A DNA stretch of 64,000 nt from Prosapia bicincta (lineage: Eukaryota; Arthropoda; Insecta; Hemiptera; Cercopidae). Shown piece after piece: positions 33,161 to 46,729 of the stretch. The translations under genes were made by a program, and so were the position numbers. The DNA is taken from the NCBI GenBank assembly GCA_036971475.1, contig JBAIZL010000001.1, forward strand, positions 207,911,341 through 207,975,340, read 5' to 3'. The notes under the pieces are model-generated. The model was not told the origin of the DNA, ran no database searches, and saw nothing but the letters and a program-made list of their open reading frames with translations. The first letter of the stretch is position 1. Every line of letters begins with the position of its first letter.

Positions 33161-35000
33161 GCCTACGAGCAGGTATGAATTATGATTCAAAAATGCAAAT
33201 ACACAAACTCTGCCCGTCATGAAAACTTTCCACTTAAAGTTTATTGCATCCGCTTGTAGTATGTCTTAACAACTTATTTACATTAAAAATAAAAGTTCTG
33301 TGTTTAGAATGTTTGTTTGTTATGTGCAATAAAATTATAAATTTCAGCAAATAATACACGCCATTATGTAACAATTTTCTGTGGTTTAGAGTTCAAATAC
33401 TGTCTAATTTCTTTTTCATATATTTATCTTATCATATTAGATTTATGTAACTTTCTTATCATGTTTTGTTTTATGAAGTGACTATTATATCGCAGTAAAA
33501 GGAAAAGAATAAATGTGAATATTGCGCGGATGGTTGATCATGATTAATTTGTACACTAATAGTATAACTTAGATCGGGTAATGCTATTTACCTAAAAGTA
33601 ATCGTTTATTCTAGAGGTTGGAAAAGTATGGAGCAATAGTTCGGAGGTTTAGGGGTAGAACCTATAAGAAATGGGTTAGTACCCACCTTTTCTATCACTC
33701 AGACGTCTGACAAATAGTTTGGGTAGCGTCTAGAAAATCTCAGATATAGGGCATAGGGGAGCTTGTGACACCCGTATCCCGTATCAGACAGGACCTACTT
33801 CCTTTAAAAACATATAAAACTGCCCAACTATTCCTTAAATTGAAGAAAAAATTATATCTATAAAATTACTAAGAGAAACATATTTTTTTCTCCTACTAAC
33901 TTCAAAGAATACATTTAACGCGTGCAGTGTCGCTTATGCGAAATATGTTTGCTGTATTCTTTAGCCAAAGCAATTATTTATTCGGTTTTATTTTTTAAAA
34001 AAATATAGCGAATTGGCTTCAGAAAGTTGAATAGAATGATCTCTAAATAAGGTTGTGACCATTATATCTGAGTGTTTCTTTTTCGAGTCTTAACACTATC
34101 AATTTTAAAAGTATAAACAATATGATAGGAAATTATTATGAATAATATTATGTGAAGGATTAAAGCACTAACAAAACCCTCTTGGTAGAGAATATATAGA
34201 GAATGATGGTGGCATGTAGGCGGTATCAAGTACATGATGCTAACCTACACTTCAACAGAGTCATAAGGGGTTGCCCACTCGCTATAAGGACACTGTTAAT
34301 AAAAGTAAATCCCGATCGGTGAGTGAAGAAATTTCTATCCCTCCCTGATACCTAGATATGAAAATATATTAGAAATAAATTTACCTAAAGTATCAAAAAC
34401 ACTTCAATCAGAATACATTCAAAAATTGTTTCAATAAATAAAACTGTACTCTATTATTATTACTTATAATCGTTTCGTCTTTAAAACCAAAGTCTTCAAG
34501 TTACGTAGGCCTATATCTTTAGAAATAGGTTATGGAAGATCGATCTTTTGTTCCTTAAGGAAACATGATCATCATTCATAAAAATGATCTCCGCCCCACT
34601 AGTTCCTTGTAACACTTATTTCCTGCTTCCGGTTGTTTCTATTTTCCAGTAACATCCTTTTAAGCATTCTCTCTGGTTAGTCATTCAGTAAGAGATTATA
34701 CGACTTTATACTTTGAATTAATCCCAATTTTCAAAAATACTAAATACGACGTGTATCTCACTAGGTACAGTGAGACCAAGTAAATTATTTTACTAGTAGA
34801 TCGAAGGAAGAGTATATATTCTTACAACAGTTTCGGATGGCAAAACTATGAACACTACTAGGGTTGTACTCTTCACACTATTCCCAGAAAAACCTTTTAT
34901 CATGGAACAAATTTTTCAGGAAGCAAAAGTTATTCTGACCTAAAGCATCAAAGATTCTAACCGGGAGAGTTGTAACAAATAAAATCGTCGGTTATTATCG

Positions 35001-36530
35001 TTATTCTCACTCAATAGCCTCACGTACCTTGTCATCGTTCGTTATTTTCACACAATAGCCTCCTGTACCTTATCGTTCTTCGTTATTCTCACACAATAGC
35101 CTCCTGTACCTTATCCTTCTTCGTTATTCTCACCCAATAGCCTCCTGTACCTTACCATTCTTCGTTATTCTCACACAATAGCCTCCTGTACTTAGTCATT
35201 CTTCGTTATTCTCACACACTAGCCTCCTGTACCTTACCATTCTTCGTTATTCTCACACAATGGCCTCCTGTACTTTATCATTCGTTGTTATTCTTACCCT
35301 ATGGAATCCTGTATCCTACCATTCTTCGTTATTCTTACCCAATAGCCTTCTGAACTTTGTCATTCTTCGTTATTCTTACCCTATAGCTTCCTGTACTTTG
35401 TCATTCTTCGTTATTCTCACCCTATAGCCTCCTGTACTTTGTCATCCTTCGTTATTCTCACACAATAGCAACCTATACCTTATCATTCATCGTTATTCTC
35501 ACCCAATAGCTTCCTGTACCTTTTCATTCTCGTTGTTCTCACCCCATAGCCTCCTGCACCTTTTCATTCTTCATTATTCTCACCCAATAGACTCATGTTT
35601 CTTGTCATTCTTCGTTATTCTCACCCAATAGCTTCCTGTACCTTTTCATTCTTCATTATTCTCACCCAATAGCCTCTTGTACCTTGTCATTCTTCGTTAT
35701 TCTCACACAATAGCGTCCTGTACTTTGTCATTCTTCGTTATTCTCACACACTAGCCTCCTGTACCTTACCAATCTTCGTTATTCTCACACAATGGCCTCC
35801 TGTACTTTATCATTCGTTGTTATTCTTACCCTATAGAATCCTGTACCCTACCATTCTTCGTTATTCTTACCCAATAGCCTTCTGAACTTTGTCATTCTTC
35901 GTTATTCTTACCCTATAGCTTCCCGTACTTTGTCAATCTTCGTTATTCTCACCCTATAGCCTCCTGTACTTTGTCATCCTTCGTTATTCTCACACAATAG
36001 CAACCTATACCTTATCATTCATCGTTATTCTCACCCAATAGCCTCCTGTACCTTTTCATTCTCGTTGTTCTCACCCCATAGCCTCCTGCAATTTTCATTC
36101 TTCATTATTCTCACCCAATAGACTCATGTTTCTTGTCATTCTTCGTTATTCTCACCCAATAGCTTCCTGTACCTTTTCATTCTTCATTATTCTCACCCAA
36201 TAGCCTCTTGTACCTTGTCATTCTTCGTTATTCTCACACAATAGCCTCCTGTAGCTTATCATTCTTCGTTATTCTCATCCAATAAACTCATGCTCCTTGC
36301 CATTCTTCGTTATTCTCACCCAATAGCCTGTTGTACCTAGTCATCCTTCGTTATTCTCACCCAATAGCCTGATGTACATTGCCATCCTTCGTTATTCTCA
36401 CCCAATAGCCTGATGTACCTTGTCATCCTTCGTTATTCTCACACAATAGCCAGCCAGTACTATGTCATCCTTCGTTATTCTCACACAATAGCAACCTGTA
36501 CCTTGTCATTCTTTCTTATTCTCATCCGAT
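35001..36530 (+). repeat. 41-bp minisatellite, copy 2 (about 37 units)
   Basis: This is the same unit as at 1360-4140 but about half the length. A block around 35155-35590 recurs around 35700-36120 (markers CAACCTATACC and CTCGTTGTTCTCACCCCATAG), showing that about thirteen units were duplicated together. Confidence 0.95.
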
Positions 36531-37798
36531 AGCATGTTATTCTCGTTTATTCTACTTAGGTAACTAGTTATTCTGTGTTCGTTACTATGCAATTTTTCAT
36601 TATTCTTCCCTGGTATACGTGTTTTTTTAGAGTTATAACGTACTCTACCCACTTATTATAGATGGTGATTTATTCTACTTATTAGACAGTTTTTGTTTCA
36701 ATGTGTCAACACGACTCCTATCCTACAAGTGGTAGGGTTGTGAATACATTCAGGAATAATATAGGTACATGACACTCCCCGATAGAGAATACAAAGGGGA
36801 TCATTGCATCACGTGTCCAGGATCGGGAATCCTTAGCAAATCTAATCTTTCTTTCGTGATAAAGAGTGTTTACATATTACACTCCTGTAGATTGAAATAT
36901 AAGGAATATAGGTATAATTTATTCGATTTAACGAAATAATATGATGACTTCGTGATGACCCTGAAACTGAATTTCGTGATAACTATCCCATTCCGTGGCC
37001 AGGGTAATTTGCATGAAACACATCTCTCGATAAGGATATAGAATGGTTTTTAACCCTTTGGTGGTGGTTTTCATGTAGTAATATTGCGATATACATGTAA
37101 TAATAATATATCAATCTATATGTAAGAATAATTATAATTTAAGGATTATAGTTTTGGACGAAACAGTATATATTCTATCACTTTGAACGTGTGCAGTAGG
37201 TTTGTGTTAGTGATCAGGTAAAATGATGATGATTTAGAATTACCTACATTCAAGAGAGTCATTTGAATTGCTGTGTTATGTTTTTTACGATATATATGGG
37301 GGAAGGATTTATATTGAGTCAAAATAAAACTGGTCGATCCAAACATATTTACCATTTCTTTACGTTTAGGATTTTTCGTATTTTCCCATCATCATAGACC
37401 TTTTTTTATACCTTTGTGAATTATTAGTATGTTTGATTTTCTGTAGTGGTTTTTTAGTAAAGAATAAGCTGCGGCTGAAATAATTTAAATCTTGAAACAC
37501 ATTTTCCCGCTAATCCTCTTTATTTCACGACTATATTTCTCTTCATAACAAAGGCCATAAAAGTCTCCGAAACGCTCCTGTTCTCGTCTAGTATTTGCCG
37601 CGTTTTGTGGACGTTTATACAAACCACATTCGACGGTAAAATGAACGTTTTCGTCAACAGATTTTCCCTGGAGATGAAACTTCAACAAACTACACTGAAG
37701 CTATCCCTCGCCGCGCTCTGTTCTGGGAATTAAATTTACTCGTGTCAAACATTGAAGCAAAATGTGATGCAATGTACGTTTTGTTCTTAATGTATAAC

Positions 37799-37806
37799 TG
37801 ACGTCA
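37799..37806. promoter_or_regulatory. CRE palindrome TGACGTCA, copy 2
   Basis: Counterpart of 5393-5400, with flanking ACTGACGTCAC kept in both copies. Confidence 0.3.
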
Positions 37807-39077
37807 CGATACAATCGCAATTACAGTACTCGTGTCATATCTTCGCAGTTTAATGTGTAACGATATTTTAAAATCTAATCTATAAACTTCTAAAATAACT
37901 CAATAAAATCAATTGGAAGTATTTGAAATAAATAATTTTATTGTTAACAAGAAATAATAGCCATCCGATATCACTCTAGGCTATTGGTTATATTTATATA
38001 CGATTGGATAATGAGTTGGAATCACCCTGCAATAGGAGTTTGTAATACTACTCAAGTAAGAAATTTTGTAAGTCAAGTAAGTCATATTCTTATGGTTAAC
38101 AACCATTTTCATAATGAATGCTACCCCTGGATTGGCGAAAATTTAGCTAGGGAGGAATTCTAAACACTTGGAGAACATATTATAGCTGTAATCATCCATA
38201 GTTACTATAATTCACACCACTAGTTAAACGAATGTAAAATTGAATTAGTATAAAATTAAATTATTCGAATTCCTCTCTAAGTAAAACTGTTGACGTTAAT
38301 ATGGAAACTGTTGCGCTAAGAAAATAAAAACCATGAAGCTAATATAGTGGTAATGGGGGGGCTCCTTTTTCATGGGCATTCAATGCAGGTTACATTCGTT
38401 ATTAGCCATTCCTTTTGCGTGTGTCTGTCACACTTCGTCTCTCAGGCGTATCTTCTTCATGCCATATTCCATTACATACTCCCATGTTTTACTCTACCTA
38501 CGACTTCAACGCATCATAATTGGACTCCGTCCTATGAACATGGATATGCTTTTAGTTCTCTCTGCATATTAATAATATTTATCTCTTTGTTTATAATTTT
38601 TTTCACACATTTGACGTTTGCTTTCCGGTTTTCTATACCAGCTTTTCATTCATTTTCTTAAAAGCTGTCTCCATTTTATACATTTTGTCCTGTTATCATT
38701 GTTGTTCCCCAGACCTATACTCTGTGTGTATATTACAACGATTTATAATGTTGTGAATCTCTCTTTTTTATGTCTCTGTAAATATAGGCTATATGGTTAA
38801 TCCATGATCGTGGTTGTTTTAGTCTACTCCCTATGTTATATACGACACTACTTTCTAGTATTATACATTACTCAGAGTATGTTTGATGCCATAATCCTCC
38901 TCTTTTTGAAAATAGTAGTGAATTACTACTTGGCCATAACACATTCTCCTCTCGGTCCTATTTAGCTTGAGTTACAGTCGAGTGCAGGCAATTAATAAAA
39001 ATGTAAAATGTTTCATATTCGATTTATTCTTATAGTATATATTGTTTGCAACACTATATTTATGATTTCACTAAATT

Positions 39078-39145
39078 GGTACACCCATTGCATACAAGAC
39101 TAGATTAATAGAAATTATCATCAGGGCCACGGGTTCGATTCCTGG
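39078..39145 (+). repeat. tRNA-like Pol III B box, copy 2
   Basis: GGTTCGATTCC at 39132-39142 matches the B-box consensus exactly. The A-box region TTGGTACACCC about 54 bp upstream is imperfect. It matches the copy-1 site at 7090-7100. Confidence 0.35.
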
Positions 39146-40664
39146 TTCTTTAGGAGACAACATTGGAAATTAGGAAAAGTATATTTCACAAATATTCTGA
39201 GAACCTAGTATGATGAGATTCACTCTTTTATTTGATGTATATACAGCCTGGATAATATACATATGATGAGTGTAAATGGAAAAATGGTTGGGAAAATATT
39301 GAGAGAGTTAAAAAACATTTGTTTTACAAAGAAATAAATTATTCCTATGTATAAAACATCCTTTGTCTAATAGTTCACATAATTCTACATTCGCATGCCT
39401 GTATGTGTGTGTATGCCATATTTAACATAGGAGAACACACTAAGGAGTTTAAACCAATAGAGAGATAGTGTGTAAGAGAAATAATTCAATGATACAAATA
39501 GTTTTATTTTATAGTAAAGTGGAATTTTAAATAATTATTTTGTTGTAGGAAGTTTAATTACATTAAAAGACGTCAAACATTGGAATCATATTGCGAATAT
39601 AAATTTATCCTTTTCAACATTTACACTTTCCAAAACTCTTTGATCAATGCGGTTTTCCGAACGTAATTCTCCCAAGTGATAAAAATATTACTCTAAATAG
39701 ATAGTAAAACGGTCTGCTAGATATTAAAAGAAATCTAATCCTATTTCAAAAGTTATTTGCTTTGAGTTTCTTTTCGATTATAAATATGCGAATTTCAGCA
39801 TATAATATCTATTGAATCAAGGCTTTTGGATTTTTTTATGAAAGGAATCTTTTCAAAGTTGAAATAGAGTGTTAAATATGCTAATATTAATGGAATGATA
39901 TTCATATAAACAGGGGGAAATAGCCTTATGTCGTGATCGAAAACTTGCAGATATTACTAGTTTAATAATGGCAGATTTTATAAGATGGCATATTAAATGA
40001 TGACATGACTACAAACGCACACAAGTACTCGCGAACACACGTACACACATACGCACAGGAAAGAGAAATGTAGGAACATATTAATGATTTAACCTATTTA
40101 AAAGTTTGTGTCACTGTAAAAAAACTGTAGATAGCTGAATTGATGATGCTTTCGGTAGAGGATCAGGAAAAAGAAATCTTGAAATGATTAAACGGGGTCC
40201 GTGACGCTACTGACTGACTGTTTCTCTTATCTCATTCTCCCGCATACATTCACCAGCAAACAAACTTTATTCATACAACAATAATTTTTATTTGGTAATA
40301 ATATAGCGACAACATTTTACACCATTGGATTTACCACGAAAAAGATTACTGCGGATTTACTAGAACTACTCAGCATCCAAAGAAGGCAGTTTGGTCAGAA
40401 CTACGCTTCAAACTCTCATTAACAACTTCAGGTTTTACAACAGTTATGACGCGTGTCATAATTGGCGCATGCGTGCCGTTTTTCTATTTTTCACCGGTAG
40501 AACTCTAGTCTATCCAACTAGCCTTACTAAGCCCAATAGTGACTTTTAACTAGGCTACACTTAACAATTGCACTGATACACGCCATCGTACGTGGGGCGC
40601 TCTATAATCAATATAACAGGTCTGGTGGAATCGGAATGACTAAAAAAAAACACATTTTTTTTTT

Positions 40665-40705
40665 TTTAATTAGTAGCCAACTGCCCTTTAAGCAGTAGAC
40701 CAGAC
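40665..40705 (+). repeat. Single residual unit of the 32-bp minisatellite
   Basis: Between flanks matching 8600 and 14290 there is only TTAGTAGCCAACTG followed by CCCTTTAAGCAGTAGACCAG, recognisable as about one array unit. It marks either the ancestral single unit or a collapsed array. Confidence 0.75.
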
Positions 40706-41661
40706 AGCTGTTTTTTGTAAATTTTACCTAATATATGCCAAACGCTCAAATTATGTGAATCATTTTGGGAGAAAAAAGAAATAATCTATTTGCTTTTTTC
40801 GGATTTAATGTGTAATCCGAAGAAATCGGAAATGTCTAATCAAGACATAGTGACAAGTGGAAAAACTTCAAGACAAGTGGAAGAGACTTAAGATGACTCT
40901 TTGCTTACAAAAGGTGGAGGGAATAAAAGTTACGTACACGCCACATACTCAAGTATAGGTAAACACTCGCTATTGTTAACAAAATTAATATAAATTTTTT
41001 GAAAAAAATACTGTTTTTACTAAATTAGGTATTTATAACTGTATAAAAAAACTGTGGCGTAATGTTTAACATAAATAAATGAAACCTCTAAACAACAAAT
41101 GACTTTTTTCTTTTATTTAAAACCTTACTTAAAATTACTGTATTTTTATTGTAAATTGAGTATGATTGCTGTACAATCGAAATACATAAGGTTTTAAGTA
41201 AAAGAAAAAAGTCCTTTGTGGTTTAAAGGTTTCATTTATTTATGTTAAATTAGCTATGTGTCTAACAAATACCCAGTTTTTAATATTCATTTCTTTTCAA
41301 AGAAATTATGCCTATGACCTCATATATTAAACGACCGAGGGGTCTGAACAGAAATCAATATAATATTTGAAAACTTATATTTAAAATATCTGCGCGTTTT
41401 TATATAAAGTGTATGTACACCCACGTATTCATATATCACACATACATGTATAGGTATATCTAGGTAACATAGGTATATATATTATGTATGTATGCGTTCA
41501 GAGCTTACACGCAACTATAACGACTCTAAACACACACACACAAACACAACTCATGAAAAGCGTCGACCTTGTACATATATATCACGGTTGCTTTGTTTAC
41601 AATCATAACATATACTTTAACTTATATAAACACAATCCTAATCTATTCCTAATGAGAGTTT
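40706..41661. other. Right part of duplication copy 2
   Basis: Collinear with 14286-15237, with no gene. It includes the palindromic repeat at 41060-41255 and a short (CA)n at about 41531-41545. Confidence 0.6.
41060..41255 (+). repeat. Palindromic repeat with hammerhead-like core, copy 2
   Basis: Arms share ATGACTTTTTTCTTTTATTT and its complement. The centre has stem GATTG-CTGTA-CAATC (41164-41178) followed by an intact GAAA (41179-41182), but box 1 is TTGAGTA instead of CTGAGGA. Confidence 0.55.
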
Positions 41662-43865
41662 GAAATATCTAAAGTTAATGTCGTTTATATAAATATTTCT
41701 ACCACACCTACAATTCTGTAGCAGTAGATGTTCGGAAAGTTTGCTAATCCGTATTAATTTTATTACATATTTAAATTCACCTCTATATAACTATTCACTC
41801 CCTCAATTTTACCTCCATGGAATAATAATATTGTCATTCAAATTCGTATCTAGGTACTCAAGTGCAATCATGAATACAATTAGTTGCTTGAAAGAAAATA
41901 TTAGTAGGAGAATCTATTTTGCTTGTATTTTGATAATATAATGTTATTTTTTCATCCTGTATCCAGACAATATTAACATATTGCAAAGAAATTTAATAAT
42001 CGTCATATCGTTATATCAAATCTGGTTTAATTGTTATATCTCAACTAAAAAGTTGCTTAAACTATTAGCTTATGCAATTCTTTATCACGTATTTGAAGAA
42101 TAAACGTTGAACTGGTAAAGTAGTAAATACAAAAGACTTCATGAATTATTCCTAGGACCTTAGGTTCAATTCACAGTTCGATTGACCGTTGAGGCTCGTT
42201 TATATAATTTAAATTAAATGTTTTTTTCAGGGTAAAATATAACTACGAAATTCATTATGTTGATAAAAATATTATTTAAAGAACGATGAGAAATAGCTAA
42301 ATTGTCGCTCGTTTCGAGAACACATATATCATTATCACAGGCCTAATAGCAAAGTCAAGACAAGTATATATACTTTCTAACTCTATATCTCAGCTCATTT
42401 ACATCTATAACTTATATACAACACTGATCACTGAAAATAAGTTACAAGAATACTTATTTCATTAAATTTGAAGACTTCTGTATAAAACGAACTTGGCCTA
42501 ACGCAACGTTAGTTTATATTACTTTGAGCGTTATTTCTAAACGCCAATAACTTTCTTTAAATTCTATTTACCAACATATACAATATTAACAAAAACATAT
42601 ATTTTGTCTATAAAGTATACTATAATATGTTACCATTGGTAATACGAGCTATAGGGCCTAACTATAAAATTTCATTTGAAATTATTTTCATTCTTACATC
42701 ATTTGTAAAGCTGTGAAAACAACACTAACATTATTAATTAAATATGTCAAGCGAAATCTATGAATATTTTTTTCATAAACAATCTATTGCTGCTAAAGAT
42801 TGCACTTCTCACAATATTTTTTACTTCGTTGAATATTATCACAGCTCTGTTAATAAAATAAAGCCATTTGTGATATTTGACTAAATATATGAATATATTT
42901 GTTTTGATCTTAAATTACTGATGCTTTTTAGTGTTAAACATGATATACAGTTATATATATTGTGCACTTTCACCTACTTTGAAATGGAGTTTCATTTAAT
43001 TCTAATATTGCACTCGGTCGACTATCATGTGGAAGTAACCAAACAACAGATTGTGTCCTGATTGGTTGAGAATTTAAATTCCTTCTTTGAAAAAACCATA
43101 ACAAAGAAACTTTCTAATGATATTTTCACCACTTCAAATTACACCATGAAACTATCTCAAAATACATTACATGTTATTTCAGGAAGAGTTGTAATAAAAC
43201 AAATAACTTGTTTTATAAGAATACTTATGACACTAATAATACTGTATTCATATATTTAACATTAAATGTATTCTTCTTTTATAACGTAACAGAATATATA
43301 TGCTTTTGAGCAATTCATTCAGACTTCGTTAAAATCATTGTATTGTAGAAGCTGTATAGAATTTAGTAAAACATCAATATAAGAGAATAATGCACAAGGA
43401 AGAAACGAGTTTTAAATGCAGTTAACAATATCTGATACTTTTGTTTTGATGTGTTTTTCGTGTTATATTTTATAATTATTACTTTTATTTTTCGAAAGAT
43501 ACAATTTGGCTTTAAAAAAATGCTTGTCATACACAAAAAACTTTATTAATAAAATTTGCAGACTTTTAAATTTCCATTATTAAAAATATTGGTCAATTGT
43601 CTTTTAAACACTCTTAGTTTATTAAACTTTTGCAAGTATATGGTACTTTGCCTTGCTTATTGGGCTACAACACAAAAATAGCCCATCTAGTACTGTATCT
43701 TTCAATACTGATAGGTAAGTATGGTAGTACAAACTTCTCTCAATAGATGCATTGACAGATATATGTAAACTCTGACGTCTATGAGCTTCTAAAGGTTTAT
43801 AAATGCATTAAACGAAAATGAAAACAATAGAACGTATACTTTTGTGTGTTTAACTTATTTTCAAA
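41662..43865. other. AT-rich intergenic DNA
   Basis: No gene is supported. The only recognisable item is a tRNA-like box pair at 42106-42175. Open frames near 41741 and 43062 have AT-driven composition. Confidence 0.5.
42106..42178 (+). repeat. tRNA-derived SINE-like sequence
   Basis: TGGTAAAGTAG at 42113-42123 fits the Pol III A box TRGYNNARNNG, and GGTTCAATTC at 42163-42172 fits the B box except for the last base. Spacing of 50 bp suits a tRNA-like promoter. A full cloverleaf does not fold well, so it is a tRNA pseudogene or SINE head. Confidence 0.4.
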
Positions 43866-44340
43866 TCAGGTTTTGGAGGGATTATACCAGTGGAGGTAAA
43901 CGGTGTCACAAGATGATGCCACTGTCTATGACTTCCTCAGACTGACTGGGCCAATGGCTTCTAAGAGACGATCCCAACCACTCTGTACATTGGAGCGAAG
44001 TCATAATCCTAAAGCAAGTATAGATTTTAACTACAACACTTCAAACGCCCCAAACTATTGCAAATCCTATTTTGTGGTTAAATAAATATGATATCCCTGT
44101 AGGTTAAATTTAGTCAGAAATTACAGTGGGTAATTACAGGTTTTGGGAAAAGGGCGAAAGTTATATCTGTCAGAAGTTTGACGAATTTGTGTTTGAAGGT
44201 TTTAAAAAAGAGACAAACCTTCAACATCAGAATACGACTCTTTATTCGAGGTTAATTCGAAATCACTACGAGCCTCTGGGTAATTTAAGACGAAGGACAA
44301 ACGTTAATAAATTAACTAACTTATATGTTCGGTTACATTA
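43866..44340 (+). other. GC-richer island, possible exon, unknown
   Basis: A block at 43880-44020 is markedly richer in G and C than its surroundings and begins after an acceptor-like TTTTCAAATCAG. Several frames are open for 20-60 codons, including one at 43903-44085 with a plausible first half (LTGPMASKRR). I recognise no protein; a non-coding transcript or unclassified repeat fits equally. Confidence 0.2.
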
Positions 44341-46729
44341 GATTAGGCTAGGTTAGGTTATAATACAGCTCATAACATGAAAATATTGAATAGAAAAAAA
44401 TTATAAACTAGGTTTTCTTTTAAATGTCAGTTGGGTGAATGAGTAAATGTTTTACTTACTTTCTCAACACGGGGTTTAAAAGTGAATCGACTTGATTTAA
44501 TGCTGCTTGTTCTGAGCATACACTATTCACTCTAAGCGCCCATTGCTATCCCAAGTCGGACCCATAGTATCTTCCTGAGTTGAAAACGCGTCTTGAAATA
44601 TATTGGCGATGATTAAATGTTTTACTAAACTTTGTACAAACGATATGCTAATAGCTGTTAACTAAGCTTAACGATATCAAATGTTATGTTCAACTATTCA
44701 GGGGTAAACAAAGATTATTTATATTTAAGTAATGACTAATTAATAATGCAGGCATTATATTATTAAATCGATATTTTAATTTCTACAGATGTTGTTAAAA
44801 GAAATTTTCGATTAAACATTTAGTTTAAAACAACAGTAGAACAAATAGTATAAACGATAGAAGAAAATTGCTATATGGAAGTTTCAGACAAACTGTGTGA
44901 TAAATAAATAAATAGAATACTGAATAAATGCCCTGGAAATTGTTTAGGAGACGAACAAAATGGCTAAGAGATAATGTACGGAATAAAAGGAAACAAATGA
45001 ATATAAAAGAATCATTAAAGTAATAAGTATACTGACAAAAACTTTGTTATAAGAATACGCGAAAAAATAATCTAACAATAATACCAGTAAGAACTTGGAA
45101 ATGGAAACCAAACTGAAAAAGAGAGATAGGCTGAGCTAAAACACGATAAAATAAAGAAACACAAATTGCTAAGGAGGAAAAGGTTAACGAGTTGTGGAGA
45201 GCAAACCAGTAAAATGTATATGACGAAAGAAACTACATAAGGGGTGCATAAATGCATATAAACTTATTCGTAAAAATGGGGTAAAAAATAATTTTTGTTT
45301 ATATATTTTGTATAAAAGCTATATTTAATGTTTTTGTATTAATAAGTAGAACTTGAGTAAAATTGTATTCCATTTACAACAAAATAAAAAAAAGTAATTA
45401 AATTGTTGCTTTCAATGTCCATGTATTTCTAATTAGCCTATAACAATGCGTTAGCTTTCTTCTTTAACATTTTCTAATATATATATTACACATATGATAT
45501 AACCTTAATCCCTATCACTGTTCCTGATGAAGGTCAGGTGGAAAACATTACGTAGCATTCATAAATTTACTTTAATTATTAACGCAACAAATTATTATTG
45601 TTTTAAATTTAACCAAAAAGTTTCGCCATGAACAATAACACTAACAAGAGCAATGAAATATAACAAAATAAAATAAGAGCAAGAGGAATAAAATAACAAA
45701 ATCTAACTGATTTTGTTAGATTTTGCAGGGATAAAGTTATTTTAAATGGGTAATATTTGTGTGCTCGTGATTAAATGACAACTCAGTATGGCATTGGATA
45801 TAAAGGTCACGCCAGTCACCTGATACAACAATGACCTTGACTACACGACACTGCCTTCGTATCCCAATAATCAGAATTGTCTGAACCGTTGTCGATAATT
45901 AGTAACTCATGTAGATTTTGAACAAACATCTTATTCAATAATATTATTAGTGGAAATTAATTGTCAATGATTATCATTGTGTACATCCTAAATCACCAGT
46001 AGTTATCAGTATTAAAGGTAACCATTTAACGAAACTTATTAAAAAGTTTAACCTAATTTTTATACATTCACCACAAAAACTTACTTTCTTAATTAGTGAA
46101 ATACAATCTCATATGTTTTATGTTAAAATAGCTTTATACAGATGCAATTCAATTAATAAAAAACCGACGTTCATTACAATGGATCGTTATAAAAGCTTTT
46201 TATTTTATTAATAATCATATTGTACCAAACTTTGCAAATCGTATGTTTATGACGTTCCGATATTCATTCGCTACATATATCTCTCCACACATATCAATGA
46301 AACCTACTGCATCCTGACCACCGTTTTTAACGGTTATAATAAACAGGCGTATTTAACCGTAAGATACATGTATTGGGGGAAAATATTCTGAACTATGAAT
46401 TATTGTGCTGGATTATTATCATTTGTAATTTCATGTTATAATTTTTTTTTTTTCATTATGATTCAGATTCGAGAATTCTTCCACCAGAAGGTTTTCGCTG
46501 GTATAAGGGTGAAAATATTTGCAGGCAGAACGTTTCTAATAGAAGTAATATGTTACACCAAACCTGCATAAACAAGTAGTTGCCTTAGGTGAATTGAAGT
46601 TATCACCTACTAAATCAAAATAGTTCATTCAAAAGTAGGCATTTAGGAAATTACATTGGCCTAATTAATTAGTTAAACACTACACTAACTTAAAATAGGT
46701 AAATTTTTAATTAAATAAGTAAATAAAAC
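44341..46729. other. AT-rich intergenic DNA
   Basis: It begins with GCTAGGTTAGGTT (44347-44360). A CTGATGA word at 45528 and a TGACCTTGA nuclear-receptor-like half site at 45832-45840 are isolated. No gene is supported. Confidence 0.5.

Larger units (their letters stand above)
30322..34443. mobile_element. 4.1-kb block present only in copy 2
   Basis: Copy 1 is continuous at about 831-834 (AAATAAAATAAAACTGTA), whereas copy 2 is interrupted after AAATAAAATAAA and resumes after AATAAATAAA. AATAAA is therefore shared at both junctions and may be a target duplication, though it is low-complexity. Inside are a (GT)n tract (30405-30437), a minus-strand open frame (31522-31298) and a tRNA-like box (33096-33156). 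No terminal repeats or transposase were found, so the class is unknown; loss from copy 1 is the alternative. Confidence 0.5.
36531..40664. other. Non-coding spacer of duplication copy 2
   Basis: The sequence is collinear with 4141-8617. The best-kept stretch is 37480-37810 with the CRE palindrome at 37799-37806. The open frame at 37688-37485 matches 5291-5088 but the five differences I count are four amino-acid-changing to one silent, so purifying selection on a protein is not supported. Confidence 0.6.
30177..41661 (+). repeat. Segmental duplication, copy 2
   Basis: This is the direct-orientation counterpart of 681-15237. It starts about 385 bp upstream of the proposed start site of the ICK-type gene. 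It differs by the 4.1-kb block at 30322-34443, a shorter 41-bp minisatellite, and near absence of the 32-bp minisatellite and of the transposon within it. Confidence 0.85.

Noticed and set aside
44126..44341. 71-codon plus-strand frame next to the GC-rich island
   Set aside because: It is AT-driven, without domains, and ends in a TTAGG-type stretch.
45526..45560. Possible hammerhead core CTGATGA...GGAAAAC
   Set aside because: The bases between the boxes cannot form a stem II and there is no surrounding palindrome.
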